From: Rapana venosa
Taxonomy: Eukaryota > Mollusca > Gastropoda > Neogastropoda > Muricidae
NCBI GenBank assembly: GCA_028751875.1
Contig: CM054155.1
Coordinates: forward strand, 54,422,967-54,486,966
Direction: 5' to 3'
Length of the DNA stretch: 64,000 nucleotides
Positions 11,346 through 22,835 of this stretch are shown piece after piece. The stretch's first letter is position 1; each line of letters opens with the position of its first letter. The notes beneath the pieces were generated by a model. The model had not been told where the DNA came from. It saw nothing but the letters and a program-made list of their open reading frames with translations, and ran no database searches. Position numbers and translations under genes: made by a program.

Positions 11346-11622
11346 GAGACAGTCTATCAGAGGCATCCATGACCTGAAGCAGACTGTCAATACCAAACCA
11401 GGAGCTCAGGCCGCCATCTCTGCCACTTCAATGGACTCCTGTGTCCTGGCGGAGTCTGAAGCCACATCTTCAGACATGCGATCCGTCACTGAAACCAGCT
11501 TCACTGGAACTGCCGCCTCTGAAGTTACCGCCTCTGAAGTTAACGCCTCTGAAGTTACCGCCTCTGAAGTTACCGCCTCTGAAGTTAACGCCTCTGAAGC
11601 TAGTGCTTCTCCCGGAACGCTA
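11346..11622 (+). CDS. possible internal exon of an unrecognised host gene (Ser/Thr/Ala/Glu-rich)
   Basis: A 277-bp stretch open in one frame, starting after a good splice-acceptor-like sequence (TTCTCTTCCTTTCAG, ending at 11345) and ending at a strong donor-like GTATGT (11623-11628). The translation is rich in Ser, Thr, Ala and Glu and ends with six units of a 15-bp repeat read as ASEVT or ASEVN (11515-11604). No known domain is recognised. If the donor is not used, the frame closes at 11629. A second short ORF overlaps from 11625 to 11756. It has no LINE signature and the region is not obviously decayed. It could still be a chance ORF over a small tandem repeat, since neither splice site has transcript support. 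Confidence 0.3.
11515..11604. repeat. 15-bp tandem repeat, six units
   Basis: Six units of GCCTCTGAAGTTAMC, the last diverged. The unit length is a multiple of three, so the frame is kept. It lies inside the possible exon at 11346-11622. Confidence 0.95.
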
Positions 11623-11756
11623 GTATGTTGAGGTCAGTGCCCATTCGGCAGCACTTTAGGACGGCCAACTCTGAGAAAAACGATAGGGCGGCTGTGTTGG
11701 ACAGTAAATCTACACTACGTCCTGCTGTTAAGAAAACAGTTCATGATACGTGAATA

Positions 11757-12417
11757 ATTCTTCTTCTTCTTCTTCTTCTTCTTCTTCTTCTTCTTCTTCT
11801 TCTTCTTCTTCTTTTTCTTCTTCTTCTTCTTCTTCTTCTTCTTCTTCTTCTTCTTCTTTCTTCTTCTTCTTCTCATCGCATTTCTTCATTTTTTGGAGTT
11901 CTTCTTTGCAATTCTTTTTATTCTTTGCAATTTTTTCTTTCTTAGCATGTCTTCTTCTTCTCTGCAATTCTGCTTCCTTTTTGCAATCCCTTTTTTTTCT
12001 TCTTCACCTTCTTTGCAATTTTCTTCGCTATTCTTTTTCTACGCAAGTTTAAGTCTTCTTCTTGGCAATTCTTTTTTGCATTTCTTCATTATTTTTCTTT
12101 GCAAGTCTACTTCGCAGTTCTTTCTCTTCTTTGATTCTTTTTCACAATTCTTCGCAACTCTTCGTCTTTGCAATTATTTTTCTTCTTCAAAATTCTTCTT
12201 CTTCTTTACAATTTTTCCTCTTCTTTTTCTTTGCAATTCTTCACAAAATTATCTTCTTCGCAATTTTTTACTACAATTATATGCAATTCTTCTGCTCAAT
12301 TCTTCATCTTAGCTATTCATCTTCTTTCCGATTCTTTTCTTCTTAGCAATTCTTCTTCTTTCCAATTCTTTTTTTCTTCGCAGTTCTTCTTCTACACAAA
12401 TCTTCTTTTTTGCAATT
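11757..12417. repeat. (TTC)n array decaying into polypyrimidine sequence
   Basis: Nearly pure TTC from about 11759 to 11872, then about 540 bases of T/C-rich sequence with recurrent TTCTTC and GCAATTC. The poly-Ser and Phe/Leu-rich ORFs on either strand are repeat products. Confidence 0.9.
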
Positions 12418-12842
12418 TGTTTTTGATGATTAGTACACAAATAACTCTATCACATGAGTCACTGATAATGTAACAGTTTTACTAAAGAAACATTACAATA
12501 TTCGCATTCACACATCACAAAATACAGACACAAGTATAGCTACTATATTTCCGTCAAGACGACGGTTTTGCAGGAGATTCTTCAACTTCACATTTGACAA
12601 TAAATCGCCCTATATCGTAATGTGAAGCGCATTTTAGTCCTCTGGTTTATTGGACATGTGGTTTTGTGTGTTTGTGCTTGTATGTCATTCGGGTTTACGT
12701 TGACACACACATGCACACACGGACACAGGCACACACACATTTTTGTTTTAAATAGCAGTATTGATGGAAAAAACAACAACCGCACTACTTTTTCATCTAC
12801 CATCTGAAAATAAAAGTTTGACTTTCAAAGTCTGAGTTTCAT
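12418..12842. other. gene-free stretch
   Basis: No ORF with recognisable content. An imperfect CA-rich patch lies at about 12700-12745. Confidence 0.6.
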
Positions 12843-13041
<199 letters not shown>

Positions 13042-13111
13042 TCGAACTGAACTCGAACTCGAACCGAACTTTTTATTGAGAGTAAATGGATAAGCTCAGG
13101 GCTTTTTTACA

Positions 13112-13300
13112 CCATGCTCTCAAAAAAACCCACACAAAAAACAACAACAACACAAAATAAACCAACAAAAAACAAAACAAAACCCACCAACAACAAAGAA
13201 CCCGACCAACCCCCCCCCCCAAAAAAAAAACCACCAAAAAAACAAAACAACAACAACCCAACAACAACACAACCACCCCCTTCCCCCAAACAAACCCGCA
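13112..13300. repeat. A/C-rich low-complexity tract
   Basis: About 190 bases almost free of G and T on the plus strand, with AACAAC and CAAAAC units and a short C run. Gly/Phe/Val-rich minus-strand ORFs here are composition artefacts. Confidence 0.85.
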
Positions 13301-13788
13301 AACAATCATTATCAACAGTTTTAAAGACACCAAAATGAAAGTTCAAAATTGATTATTATAATCAAACACTATAAATGAGAACTAGATACAATGAATGTCA
13401 TACAAGGGAAACAATGGAGAAGGAAAGAAAAGCAAACAAACAAACACAGACAAACAAGTAATAATATAAAATTTTTAAAAATAAAATAAAATAAAAACCA
13501 CCGACTCAGAAACCACATTACAGAGAGAGACAGAAAGAGACAAAGAGACAGACAGGCAGACGGCCATACAGACAGCAGCAAAACAGCAAAGGACATAGAG
13601 AGTGAGGGGAGGGGGGGGGGAGTGGCTTACAGAGTTATGGACAGTGTGAGGACAGAGATAGATCAACAGGGAAACGGACAAAAAACAAAACAAAACAAAC
13701 AAAAACAACAACAGTAAAGAGACGTGAAAAATGAAATCGCATTAAACATGAATTGTGTGCTAATGACTTCTACAGATAATTAAACAAA
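13301..13788. other. purine-rich gene-free stretch
   Basis: A-rich and AGAGAC-rich sequence with a short G run near 13609-13620. No supported gene. Confidence 0.6.
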
Positions 13789-13810
13789 AGAGAGAGAGGA
13801 GATAGAGAAG

Positions 13811-13841
<31 letters not shown>

Positions 13842-13854
13842 TGAGAGAGGAGAG

Positions 13855-13894
<40 letters not shown>

Positions 13895-13900
13895 AGACAG
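13789..13900. repeat. (GA)n microsatellite, imperfect
   Basis: GA run with several GGA interruptions. Confidence 0.95.
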
Positions 13901-15284
13901 AAGCAAACAGTAATCTTTTCCCAAAATGTTCGACGCAGCAACCTCCAGTAAACCCATGGAATCACTCCATTCAACGAGAGGTCACGCAAAAGTTAAATTC
14001 CTCTCCTTCTGCACATAGAACTATTCATTAGAACTATTTTATTATTAACTCTGTATGTGGTAGAACAAAATATATCACATTCATCACATACACATTCAAT
14101 TTTGGGCAAATCGTTCACCAGTACCCAATAATTTGATTAATTGGCCATGAATAGCAATATCTTGGAAGCCTTTAGACAACCTCCTCTGGCCTTTGGAAGC
14201 GTGACCAGAATCCCTGGATTTCATGGGGGAGTAGTTTTGATGTTTCCGAAACATGCCCTTTTATCTTTTTCCTCTACTATTTTAGAAGGATCAATATAGT
14301 CGTAGTTACATCTTGGTTGAAGGGTTACCCATGATATTCAATGTCCTCTTCTGTCAAATTGCCTGTTTCTCTGTTTCAAGACAAGGGGACCATATTAAGT
14401 TCAACAATTCAATTCATTTTATACTCACTCTGTATTTCCATGAAGTATCATTCCTTAAAGTCTTCCTATCGTTTTACAAGTTGCACTTTCTTTCATTAGA
14501 ATCTCTTATTTCCATCCATAGCTTTTACTTTCTTTTATATTCTTTCTCATTTACCTCATTTATTTATTTATTTATTCTTCTTTTGTTCTATTGTTGTTGG
14601 TTGTTGTTGTTGTTGTTGTTTGTGGTTTTGTTGTTGTTGTTTGTTTGTTTTTTTACCTTGATTCAATTCTTAAATCTTTGCGTAGTTTACTTCATGAGTT
14701 TACCTTTACAAATTCAACTTCCAGTTGTCTCTAAGTCCAACCAGCCTGGCTAGACGGGAAATCTCAATCATCAGGTCTTAGACCTGCTCAGACCACAGGC
14801 AAAAGTGTTGAAATTGAACTTCGTTCTCAAAAAAATCAACTTTGGTGAATAGTTTAAAAACAATAGCCAATCACCACCAAGTAGTTATGAGGGTATAAAG
14901 GCCAATCAAACTGGTGTGTGGTAATCCAATCACATATATACATAACCACAACCCTACAGCACAATAATTATTAGGGAAAAGGCACTAGTTCTCACTCCGA
15001 AAAAAATATTGGTAGTAACTGAATAATAAACTTAGCCAATTTCACGTAAAAATTATCGCGCACATACCGACATACGTACGTCTGCACACCGGAAAACATT
15101 ACGCACATGACACAATCATATTTGAAGCTTGGTGCCAAAGTTGACAAATAACCAAGTAGTGTTTACTGAGTAGGCAACTGCTCAGAGCATTGACAGTGGT
15201 GGTTTTCTACCATTCAACATTCTGTGTCCTATAGGCTTGTATGATGCATGTCTGGTAGCACAAAAATCATGATAATCATATCAG
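13901..15284. other. gene-free stretch with a (TTG)n patch
   Basis: AT-rich, with a TTG-rich patch at about 14597-14656. The hydrophobic ORF at 14313-14753 is T-rich and runs across the TTG repeat, so I do not call it. Nothing else recognised. Confidence 0.5.
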
Positions 15285-15650
15285 TGGAGGGATAGCCTAG
15301 AAGTTAGAACGTTCTGCTCGTGACCCAACGGCCCAAAACTGAGCCCCCACAGAGGCGCCAGTTATAGGGAGTTTTACCCTGGAGTTTACATCAGTACTGG
15401 CTCCACTCCTCCACAAGTCCTAGGGATGAGACAAAAAACCGAGGATTCCTGTGTAAATGCAGGCAGAACACCTTGCACACACGTTAAAACCCGCTCTGTC
15501 CTTCAAAAGAGTAGACCATGTTGTGCCTGAGGGACGAATGATAACATCTCAAAAAAGCACATGCACACAAATGTGCGCAAAGGTTTCGGTAATTTGTTTG
15601 GAACGGATGACAACAACAACAACAACAACAACAAAACCGTATGTACACTG
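15285..15650 (+). mobile_element. SINE S1, copy 1 (diverged)
   Basis: tRNA-like start with a degraded A box (GATAGCCTAGAAG near 15291-15303). Then comes a core ending GATGAGACAAAAAACCGAGG (15426-15445), then GCACACACGTTAAAACCCG (about 15474-15492) and the S1 tail region. The order of modules matches the S1 copies at 16096-16700. The final CAA repeat (about 15611-15633) is probably its tail. Confidence 0.7.
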
Positions 15651-16018
15651 ATGTCGTGTTTTGACACAATCTCCTGAGTCAGAAAGCGGCTACCTTAATG
15701 GGGAAAACAAACGGTCTCATCGTTGCTGTACCTCGGAACTCTAGCAGAGGAACGAACAGAAAGACTCATACACCTGCCTACTTGAAAGAAACTGGCTCTC
15801 TACTGGGAAACATCCAGCTGAACTGATACAAAAGTAGGGAACTACAGACTGTCTGCCTCACAAAGGTGATTGGTGACGGTGTCAGATCATATAATTTAGT
15901 GTCATGAAAAAGCTGCTGTGGAAGAAAAAAGTGAGCACTGGTTAGGAATACGGCTTGCAGGACTGCAGGGTTTGTGTCTGTGGGTCTCTGCCATACACGA
16001 GTCCTGTTTTTCATCCCC

Positions 16019-16020
<2 letters not shown>
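15651..16020. other. gene-free stretch
   Basis: Non-repetitive, no recognisable coding motif. Confidence 0.5.

Positions 16021-16095
<75 letters not shown>
16021..16095. repeat. (CA)n microsatellite
   Basis: Pure CA run occupying the place where the head of SINE S1 copy 2 would be. Confidence 0.95.
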
Positions 16096-16101
<6 letters not shown>

Positions 16102-16213
16102 ACATCAGTGCCGATTCCACTCCCGCAAAAGTCTTTCGGATGAGACTATAAACCGAGGTGTCGTGTTCGAACGCACGCAGAACATCATGCGCACACGTTA
16201 AAACCGGTTCTGC
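16096..16213 (+). mobile_element. SINE S1 copy 2, 5' part (interrupted)
   Basis: Core module with TCTTTCGGATGAGACTATAA (about 16132-16151) and GCACACGTTAAAACCGG. The element stops at CCGGTTCTG and resumes at 16561 after an inserted minus-strand S1 copy. Its own tRNA-like head is missing next to the CA repeat. Confidence 0.8.
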
Positions 16214-16560
16214 TTTGTTTTCTTGTATTCTTTTATATCGAGGATAATGGAATAAGCACTTATTTGCTTTTTTACATCCAGTCCCCATGTGTATGCGGTT
16301 TTGTAAATTCTGTCATCTGTACCCACCGGCACACAATGGCCTACACTTACGAAAAGCGGAACAGGATTTAACGTGTGCGCAAGATGTTCTGTGTGCGTTC
16401 GCACACGGGGCCTCGGTTTATAAGTCTTATATGAAGGACTTTTGGGGAGAGTGGAGTCTGCACTGATGTTAACTCCAGGGGAAAATACCCCTTTAAACGG
16501 GAATTGAACCCGGTTGTCAGATTGCGAGCACAATGTTCTATCCACTAAGCTATACCGTCC
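16214..16560 (-). mobile_element. SINE S1 copy 3, full length, nested
   Basis: Read on the minus strand from 16560. It has a tRNA-like head with A box TAGCTTAGTGG (16541-16551) and a perfect-looking B box GGTTCAATTCC (about 16500-16510), the internal promoter of RNA polymerase III. The core CTTATAAACCGAGGCCCCGTG follows, then the S1 tail ending CATTATCCTCGATATAAAAG (about 16230-16250). It is the best-preserved S1 copy in the window and is inserted head-to-tail inverted in S1 copy 2. Confidence 0.85.
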
Positions 16561-16700
16561 TTCGGAAGAGTAGGGCATAGGGTGCCGGTGAGAAATGATG
16601 ACAAAATTTACAAAACTGCATACACAAGAAAACTGGATGTCAAAAAACACAGGAGTGCTTATTTCATTATCCTCGAAATAAAAGAATAAATAAATAAACA
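16561..16700 (+). mobile_element. SINE S1 copy 2, 3' part
   Basis: Continues copy 2: the S1 tail region with GGGTGCCGGTGAG, then GTGCTTATTTCATTATCCTC (about 16655-16674) and an (AATA) end. It is the plus-strand match of the tail of nested copy 3. Confidence 0.8.
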
Positions 16701-17046
16701 TTAAAATAAACACACATACACACACACACTCACAGAGCACGCATGCACAATAATTATTTATAATGTTAGAGAGGATCTTCTTTATCCTTTGAACATGATT
16801 GTCAGACGCCCCCAGCTGAATGGAAAATCGCCTTGGACACCAATCCTCTGAATATATAAAATCGTGGGTTTCAATCTTCAAAGCGGGCATTCCGCGGTGG
16901 GCATCTTGTGAATCAAAGGTGAAGATTTTGTATGATCCCCCATATCACCCACACACATAAACAGAATGTGCATGTGTGGACTGATGTGCATTTAATTACT
17001 CTAGACTGCATATGGGTGTGCACCTACAGATGCACTACAAGGACAG
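16701..17046. other. gene-free stretch
   Basis: A short CA-rich patch, otherwise unrecognised sequence. Confidence 0.5.
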
Positions 17047-18079
17047 GTGAAACAGCAAATCCCCCCCCCCCCCCAATGGAAGCAGCATCCTGGAACAACA
17101 CTGGGGGCAGCAACAAAACACGCCCACCTTGTTGCAACCTTCTTCAAAAGGCAACAGGGGTTTTCTGAGTCTGCCAGCGAGCATGCTACTGCCATGAGGA
17201 TCCTCTGGGCCAAAGTCAATGCTGCCCAGGCCGACACCTTGTCTCCAGCCATGCTGTGTGGTGCCCTCGTCAACGGGCTACATCCCATCTCCTTGCAGAG
17301 GGACCTGAGACGCTTCTTGAGGGACAGACCAAGGTCTACATGCCAGGAGGTGACCAGGGAGACCCAACACTAGCTGAGGGAAGACAGGAACCAAGATTGG
17401 ACAATGCAGCAGACAGCTGTGGTAGACCCAGGCATTTGGCACCTCTTGGAGGCCCAGATCGCCACGTTTGGGACAAAGATTGCTGTCACAAAGCAGATGC
17501 AGCAGGACCAAGCCACCTCATTTCCTGGTACACCACCACGCCAGACGTGTGGACAGCAGAGAAGGCAGAAACCTCATGGCCCAGGTCAGTGTGACCTGAC
17601 CTGCTGGTGGTGTTAGCGCCAGGGCCACTGTGAGGCAAACTGCAGGGCCAAGCAGTCATACTAGCGGCGCGCCCACCATCAACAGGTGGGTAGTAGTAGA
17701 GCTGCCATGAAGGAACCCAGAAAACCACTGTCACCCGCCTTCTGGCTCAGCTGGTAACACTGACAGTGGAGATTTCAACCCTGGAGGTCAAGCTGCGACA
17801 GTGCGCCACACCCCTTGCACTTTCAGCTGAGCAACAGACCTGCAGGATTCGAAACCTGCAACACCCCTTCCCCCTACTGCTTCTGGTGTGAGAGAAAAGG
17901 GTCACAAAGAGGAAGGATGCCCCATTAAGCCATGCGACTTCAAGAAGGAAACAGAACTGGAGGCACTGACTGCACAGAAATGACAATGTAAACAGGTTGT
18001 CAACAGCCTCACAGAAGTTAAAAACAGCAGATCTGTCAAGGGGCCACTACCACAGCACAGTGTGTGGAACAACCTATAA
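17047..18079 (+). pseudogene. gag-like retroelement pseudogene with two CCHC knuckles
   Basis: The first frame (17047-17373) looks like the end of a capsid domain: SESASEHATAMRILWAKVNA, then LCGALVNGLHP and FLRDRPRSTCQEV, the spacing seen in LTR-retroelement Gag proteins. After a stop at 17371 the same region leads to a zinc knuckle, C-X2-C-X4-H-X4-C, at 17602-17643 with a stop codon at 17614 inside it. A second knuckle of the same spacing lies at 17878-17920, broken by one extra base at 17902. A Lys/Glu-rich tail ends at 18079. Gag knuckles package RNA. No protease, RT or integrase follows within several kilobases. It could be a decayed LTR element or a former Gag-derived host gene. Confidence 0.6.
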
Positions 18080-19795
18080 AGTTCCATTGAATGAAGACAA
18101 GGTTAGCTTAGGACACCCACACCTGTACATCGTGCACTGGTAAATATCACCACTGGTAGGTAGTGCAGAGCCAACTGTTCACCCGGAACACTGGCATGCA
18201 ACTGTGCCCTCGGTACCGGGGCTATGAACTGTACCAGACAACCCATGCTCTTGACAGATCTCGTAGTTCTTGTTGTGAGTCAGAGAATGAACTTGTCCCT
18301 ATTAGTGTTTACACTCCAGTTCCAGACGCTCTCTACAGTCAGCCTTGAAATCTAGAAAAAAACATTATCGGAAGTGCATGTTCAAGATTGGTTCTAGCAG
18401 TTTTCTTTAAATTTTCTATGTGGACAGTTTTTAACAGAAAAAAGAAAAGTAAGAAAGTAAAAACTGCTGAGAAGTTTCATTTTGGTAAATTCATTGTTTT
18501 CTTATAAAGAAGTCATAATCCTTGTAAGATAAGCATTGTTAAAATGTCACGGCTTTGGTCATTTGGTATGTTTATGGTAATCTTGGTATTGGGTTTGACA
18601 TGTTTGGTTATTTGGTATAGCTGCAATTTTGTAAGACCTAAGAACAACTATGGTGTGGTTATTTTTATATTTTGTTGGCACAGCGAAATGTATTAGATGA
18701 GAAATTAGAAGTTTGTCCCTAGTTAACAAGCTACAGACCTCATGATGGAGAAATAATTTGTTCAGAATAACAACTATTCACTAGCCTACTGCTGGAGTCA
18801 TTTCCAGGAGAGAAAAATGAGTTGGAAAGTAAAGTATTGGATCAGAAGAAAAGAAACTAATCATTATCCAGTTTGTGTTACCAGACACTATACTGTGAAT
18901 AACGTGCTTCCTTCTGAGGTGTCTGGCTTACATAGATCTAGCAATCCTTTTGTCGTCAGCACTGGTCTGTAAAGATAATTATATAGTTATATATTGCCTT
19001 ACAGATTGTGTTTCACCAGATAACAGAGTATTTTTTGTATTCAGTAGTGTTTGGTGAGCTTAGAGGAAAGATTTGCTTAAGAAAATCCGGTTCATACAAC
19101 AGATTTTCTCTAGTTTGTGGAAGAGTAATTTCAAATTTCTAACTACATGTATTGATCTAACTGCTTTACTGAGAGGCTGCAATATATCTAATAAGACATG
19201 TTAAGTCCTAAGTAGGCCACATTGTCACTGACTGGATTCAGATCTAGACAGATGGGAAAGTCCTGTTCACAAGATCTTTATTATTTTTAGAGAAGGTTGT
19301 AAAATGTCATGTTCCATGTGCAATTGTGCTAAATACCATCAAATAGCTTTGTGTGTGTCAGTACAGACTCTTGACAGACTTTGTGTGTGCTTGTGCGCTT
19401 AGAGAACTCTGAACGTGGCCTTAAGCCACAGTGCTTGGAGTTTAGGGAAAGGAGGAGAATCAATACACTGGTATGGAAAGTATTATGTAACTTTGAAGAA
19501 AACAAAAACCAGCCAAACAAAGAAACCAACAACCAATGCTTGTAAACGATGAGCCCAATAATCAAGTCTTGGGCTATGACTTAAAAAACATTCAGTTTTT
19601 ATGAATATTGTTAATAATATACATCAAAATTGGTATAAGTCGAAGGCAATAGTTCAATTCAGGTTGATAGAAACAATATTTTTAAATACATATCTTATTT
19701 AACACACTCATCAATAAAGTCACATTTTGACACATTTTCATCATTTTAATCATGGAATGGAATATGTATCTGGATACATAATTACTGTGTTCTCC
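18080..19795. other. gene-free AT-rich stretch
   Basis: About 1.7 kb of AT-rich sequence without a supported ORF or repeat unit. Confidence 0.5.
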
Positions 19796-19895
19796 ATATT
19801 TATTTATTTATTTATTATTTTATATCGAGGATAATGGAAATGTGCTTATGTGCTTTTTTACATCTAGTCCGCGTGTGTATGATGTTTTGAGTAGC
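19796..19895 (-). mobile_element. SINE S1 tail fragment
   Basis: TTATATCGAGGATAATGGAA (about 19822-19841) and the following bases match the inverse of the S1 tail seen at 16230-16320. The head and core are absent. Confidence 0.75.
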
Positions 19896-20412
19896 TCTGA
19901 TATTAGTACTTTAATTATATATTCAGTTAGAAAATTGTCCCACAATTCGGTGTACATTGAGCATTCCAATAAAAATGGGTTCATTTTTTAATTTTCTTTT
20001 ATTAAAAAGACAAAATTTTCTTGACCATTAGCACTACATCAATGGGGAATATTGTTATTAAGTAGTGACGCATTTATCCTTGCTTGTGTAAGGGCAACTC
20101 AAAGCAATATGTCTCTATTGAGGTAATGTAGTTTTCTTTCCCACAAATAATTTAAAATGATATGTATACCTCTCTTTATCTCTTATGGTTCCATACCACT
20201 CTTGCATCACCAGATTGATTAATCTCCACTTGAATACACGCAAAAGGTTTTTAATAACACCAACACCTTGTTGCAGCCATACAATATTGAATCCAGTTTT
20301 ACATAGATTTTCTCTTATTTTTGACACCCGATATTCTTTTTCCTTTCATATTTACTTCCAGCTGCATTTGGTAAGTAGTATATGGCAATATTATGTATGG
20401 ACCCATTTGTAG
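19896..20412 (-). mobile_element. LINE LA-type 3' fragment
   Basis: The minus-strand ORF at 20115-20327 encodes KIRENLCKTGFNIVWLQQG and VMQEWYGTIRDK, the same region as KLKHMLQSLGFGYVWINQR in LA copy 1. Further along the minus strand, in changed frames, come a Cys-containing stretch and LLECSMYTELW, matching the terminal knuckle. 5'-truncated and broken. Confidence 0.7.
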
Positions 20413-20454
20413 AAGCTTAAACCAGTGTCTAATTACATTTGCATAAGAGTTAAT

Positions 20455-22835
20455 CTTCTTCTTCTTCTTCTTGGTTGTCCATCGATCCGATGATGACTGT
20501 CCTCATGTGTTGAGTCTTTGTCTTATGTGGGCACGGAGATGGCTGGTTAAGCCAATCCATGATAGGCAGACGCGGGTGCAGGGGGGCAAGGAAACTGTCC
20601 GTGGGGGTTCAGGGTTGGTGGTTGACGCCTTTCTCTTAGCTCGTGCTGCAGACACATCATCTCGCCTCTTCTCCTCGAAGTTGTCAGGGCGCCCGATGGT
20701 TAGGGCGCGCCAGCCTGGTCTGTCCATAGCATACAGCTCCAGCTGTTTGGGGGGGAAATGTCAGCGTTTTTGGGATGTTGGATTTCCCACGCAGCCCTTT
20801 TGAATCTTTTGCGTGGCTGCCCTCGTTCCGCTTTCCAAATGTCAGTTCGCCATACATGAGCTGCTTAGGCAGCCTTTGGTCGTCCATCGGGTCACGTGAC
20901 CAACCCATCGAAGCTGGGCTTTCAGTGTCATGGCCTCGAGCTGGTCTCCCAGCTCTGTCCAGGACCTCGAGGTTTGTGATCCGGTCTTGCCAGGGATGCC
21001 CATAATTGACCGCAGGCTTCTCATGTGGAATTTCTCCAGCTGTTTCCCATGTCTTTGTACACCGCCCAAATGTCTCGCATCCATAGAGTGGGCTGGTGAG
21101 GACGACGGCTCTGTACACCTTGACTTTGTGGAAAGCTGGATGTTGTGCTGGTTCAAGAACGAGCTCGGAGGCGAACCAAGAGCTTGACTGGCCTTGCAGA
21201 TTCTAGCGTTGATCTCTTTATCCGGGGTTATCTTGCTGATGGTACTGCCGAGGTATCTGAAATCATCCACTATCTTTAGCTGGGTGCCCTCAATGGAGAT
21301 AGAGGGGGAGGGCGGGCTGAAACAGGCGCTGGCTGAAATAGTACCTCGTCTTGCCGAGGCTGATAGTGAGCCAAAAACGCGAGAGGGCCTCTGCGAACTT
21401 ATCTGTGATAAGCTGTAGGTCAGACTCTTTGTGTGCCATGAAGCACAGTCATCAGCAAAAAAGTGCTTCCAGGATGATCTTCCCACAACCTTGGTCCTGG
21501 CGTTCAGTGGGCGGAGGTCAAACAGTGAGCCATCAATTTTGTATCGCAGTATACCCCAAGGTCTAGGTCCCTTGATAGCGTGGTTGAGGACGCAGGTGAA
21601 AAAGAAGTTGAAAAGGACTGGGGCCAGCACGCATCCTGTTTGACACCGTTACTGATGTTGAATGGCTCTGATACTTCTCCCCCGAGAGAACCTGCCCGGT
21701 CATGTTGTCATGAAACTGCTTTATGAGGTTGATGAACTTGTCTGGGCATCCGAGTTTTGGATGGGAAATGATCCAGGGGGCCCTTTCCCCTGTTCACTGT
21801 GTCGAAGGCCTTGGTGAGGTCAACGAAGCCCACATACAAGTCCATGTTTTGCTCTAGGCATTTCTCCTGCACTTGTCGGACGGAGAAGATCATGTCCACT
21901 GTGCTGCGGTTGGGCGAAACCCACACTGTGTTTCCGGCGGGTTTTCCTTCGGAAATGTTCTCCGTTAAGCGGTTGAGGAGGATCCGAGCCAATATTTTCC
22001 CAGCAATAGAAAGGAGGGAGATGCCCCGTAATTGCCGCAGTCAGCCTTACACCCTTGGGTTTTTAAATAGGGAGAACGACAGTGGCATCCCTGAAATCTT
22101 TGGGCAGTTCTTTTTCTTCCCAAATGCTGGTGAGGAGGGAGTGGAAAGCTGCAAGGGCCACAGGTCCGGCAGATTTGAACATCTCTGCTGGGATTCCGTC
22201 CATTCCGGGTGCTTTGCCTGAGCTGGTCTGTCTTATTGCCCTCAAGACTTCTCCATAGTGGGGGGAGGGCGAGGCAGTGTACAATGGGCTTTTGTGGGAT
22301 CAGCTCAAGGGCGTGGAAGTCTACACTGGAGGGCCGTTGAGCAGGTTGCTGAAATGCTCACTCCATCGTTCATTGATGCTGCTCTTCTCCTTTAGCAGGG
22401 TTGAACCGTCTGCGACAGGGGTGGGGTAGTACATGCTTGGAAGGTCCCCAGACTTCTTTGATGGCACTGAAAAACATTTGGAGTTCTGCGTGTCAGCGTA
22501 AACTCTGGACCTCGTCTGCCTTCCTCCCACCATACATCCTGCATCTTGCGCAGCGCAACTTGGGCCCCGTTTCTGGGGATGCTTTAAGCGATCATGCTTG
22601 GGGGGGAGGAGGAGTCGTTTTGCCACTCTACAAATGCTTTCTGCTTGTCATCCAGGAGTTTCCTGATGTGCTCGTCGTTCTCGTCGAACTAGTCCTGATG
22701 AATTCGTTTTCTGGGGCCGATAGTGGTTTTTGCTGACTCCATCACCAGTGTTCTGAATTGCTCCCACCTTTGAGTCGGGCAGCCAGTCAGGGGACCATGG
22801 GCAGTCAGTCGGCCGTCGAGGTCTTCTGAAAATTC
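20455..22835 (-). mobile_element. LINE LF (RTE-like with a C-terminal zinc-finger-like end), 5'-truncated
   Basis: Minus-strand element from about 22835 down to a (GAA)n tail at 20455-20473. Order: connector with ENDEHIRKLLDDKQKAF (about 22630-22680) and NERWSEHFSNLLNG (about 22330-22371); RT N-terminus SSGKAPGMDGIPAEMFK (about 22170-22220); STVDMIFSVRQVQEKCLEQ; VGFVDLTKAFDTVNR (about 21800-21845); an ORF at 20842-21630 with FFADDCA (about 21440-21460) and DDFRYLGSTISK (about 21240-21275); LRWVGHVTR (about 20885-20912); and at the very end a Cys pair and IGLTSHLRAH (about 20520-20550), resembling a C2H2 finger. Frames break several times. Confidence 0.8.

Noticed and set aside
11750..12417. 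Long polypyrimidine tract as a regulatory or splice element
   Set aside because: It looks like a decaying (TTC)n microsatellite; no adjacent exon could be shown to use it.
13073..13346. Gly/Val/Phe-rich minus-strand ORFs
   Set aside because: Composition artefact of an A/C-rich tract; no domain and no start context.
14313..14753. 146-aa hydrophobic ORF as a membrane protein
   Set aside because: T-rich, runs through a TTG repeat, and has no conserved motif; likely chance.
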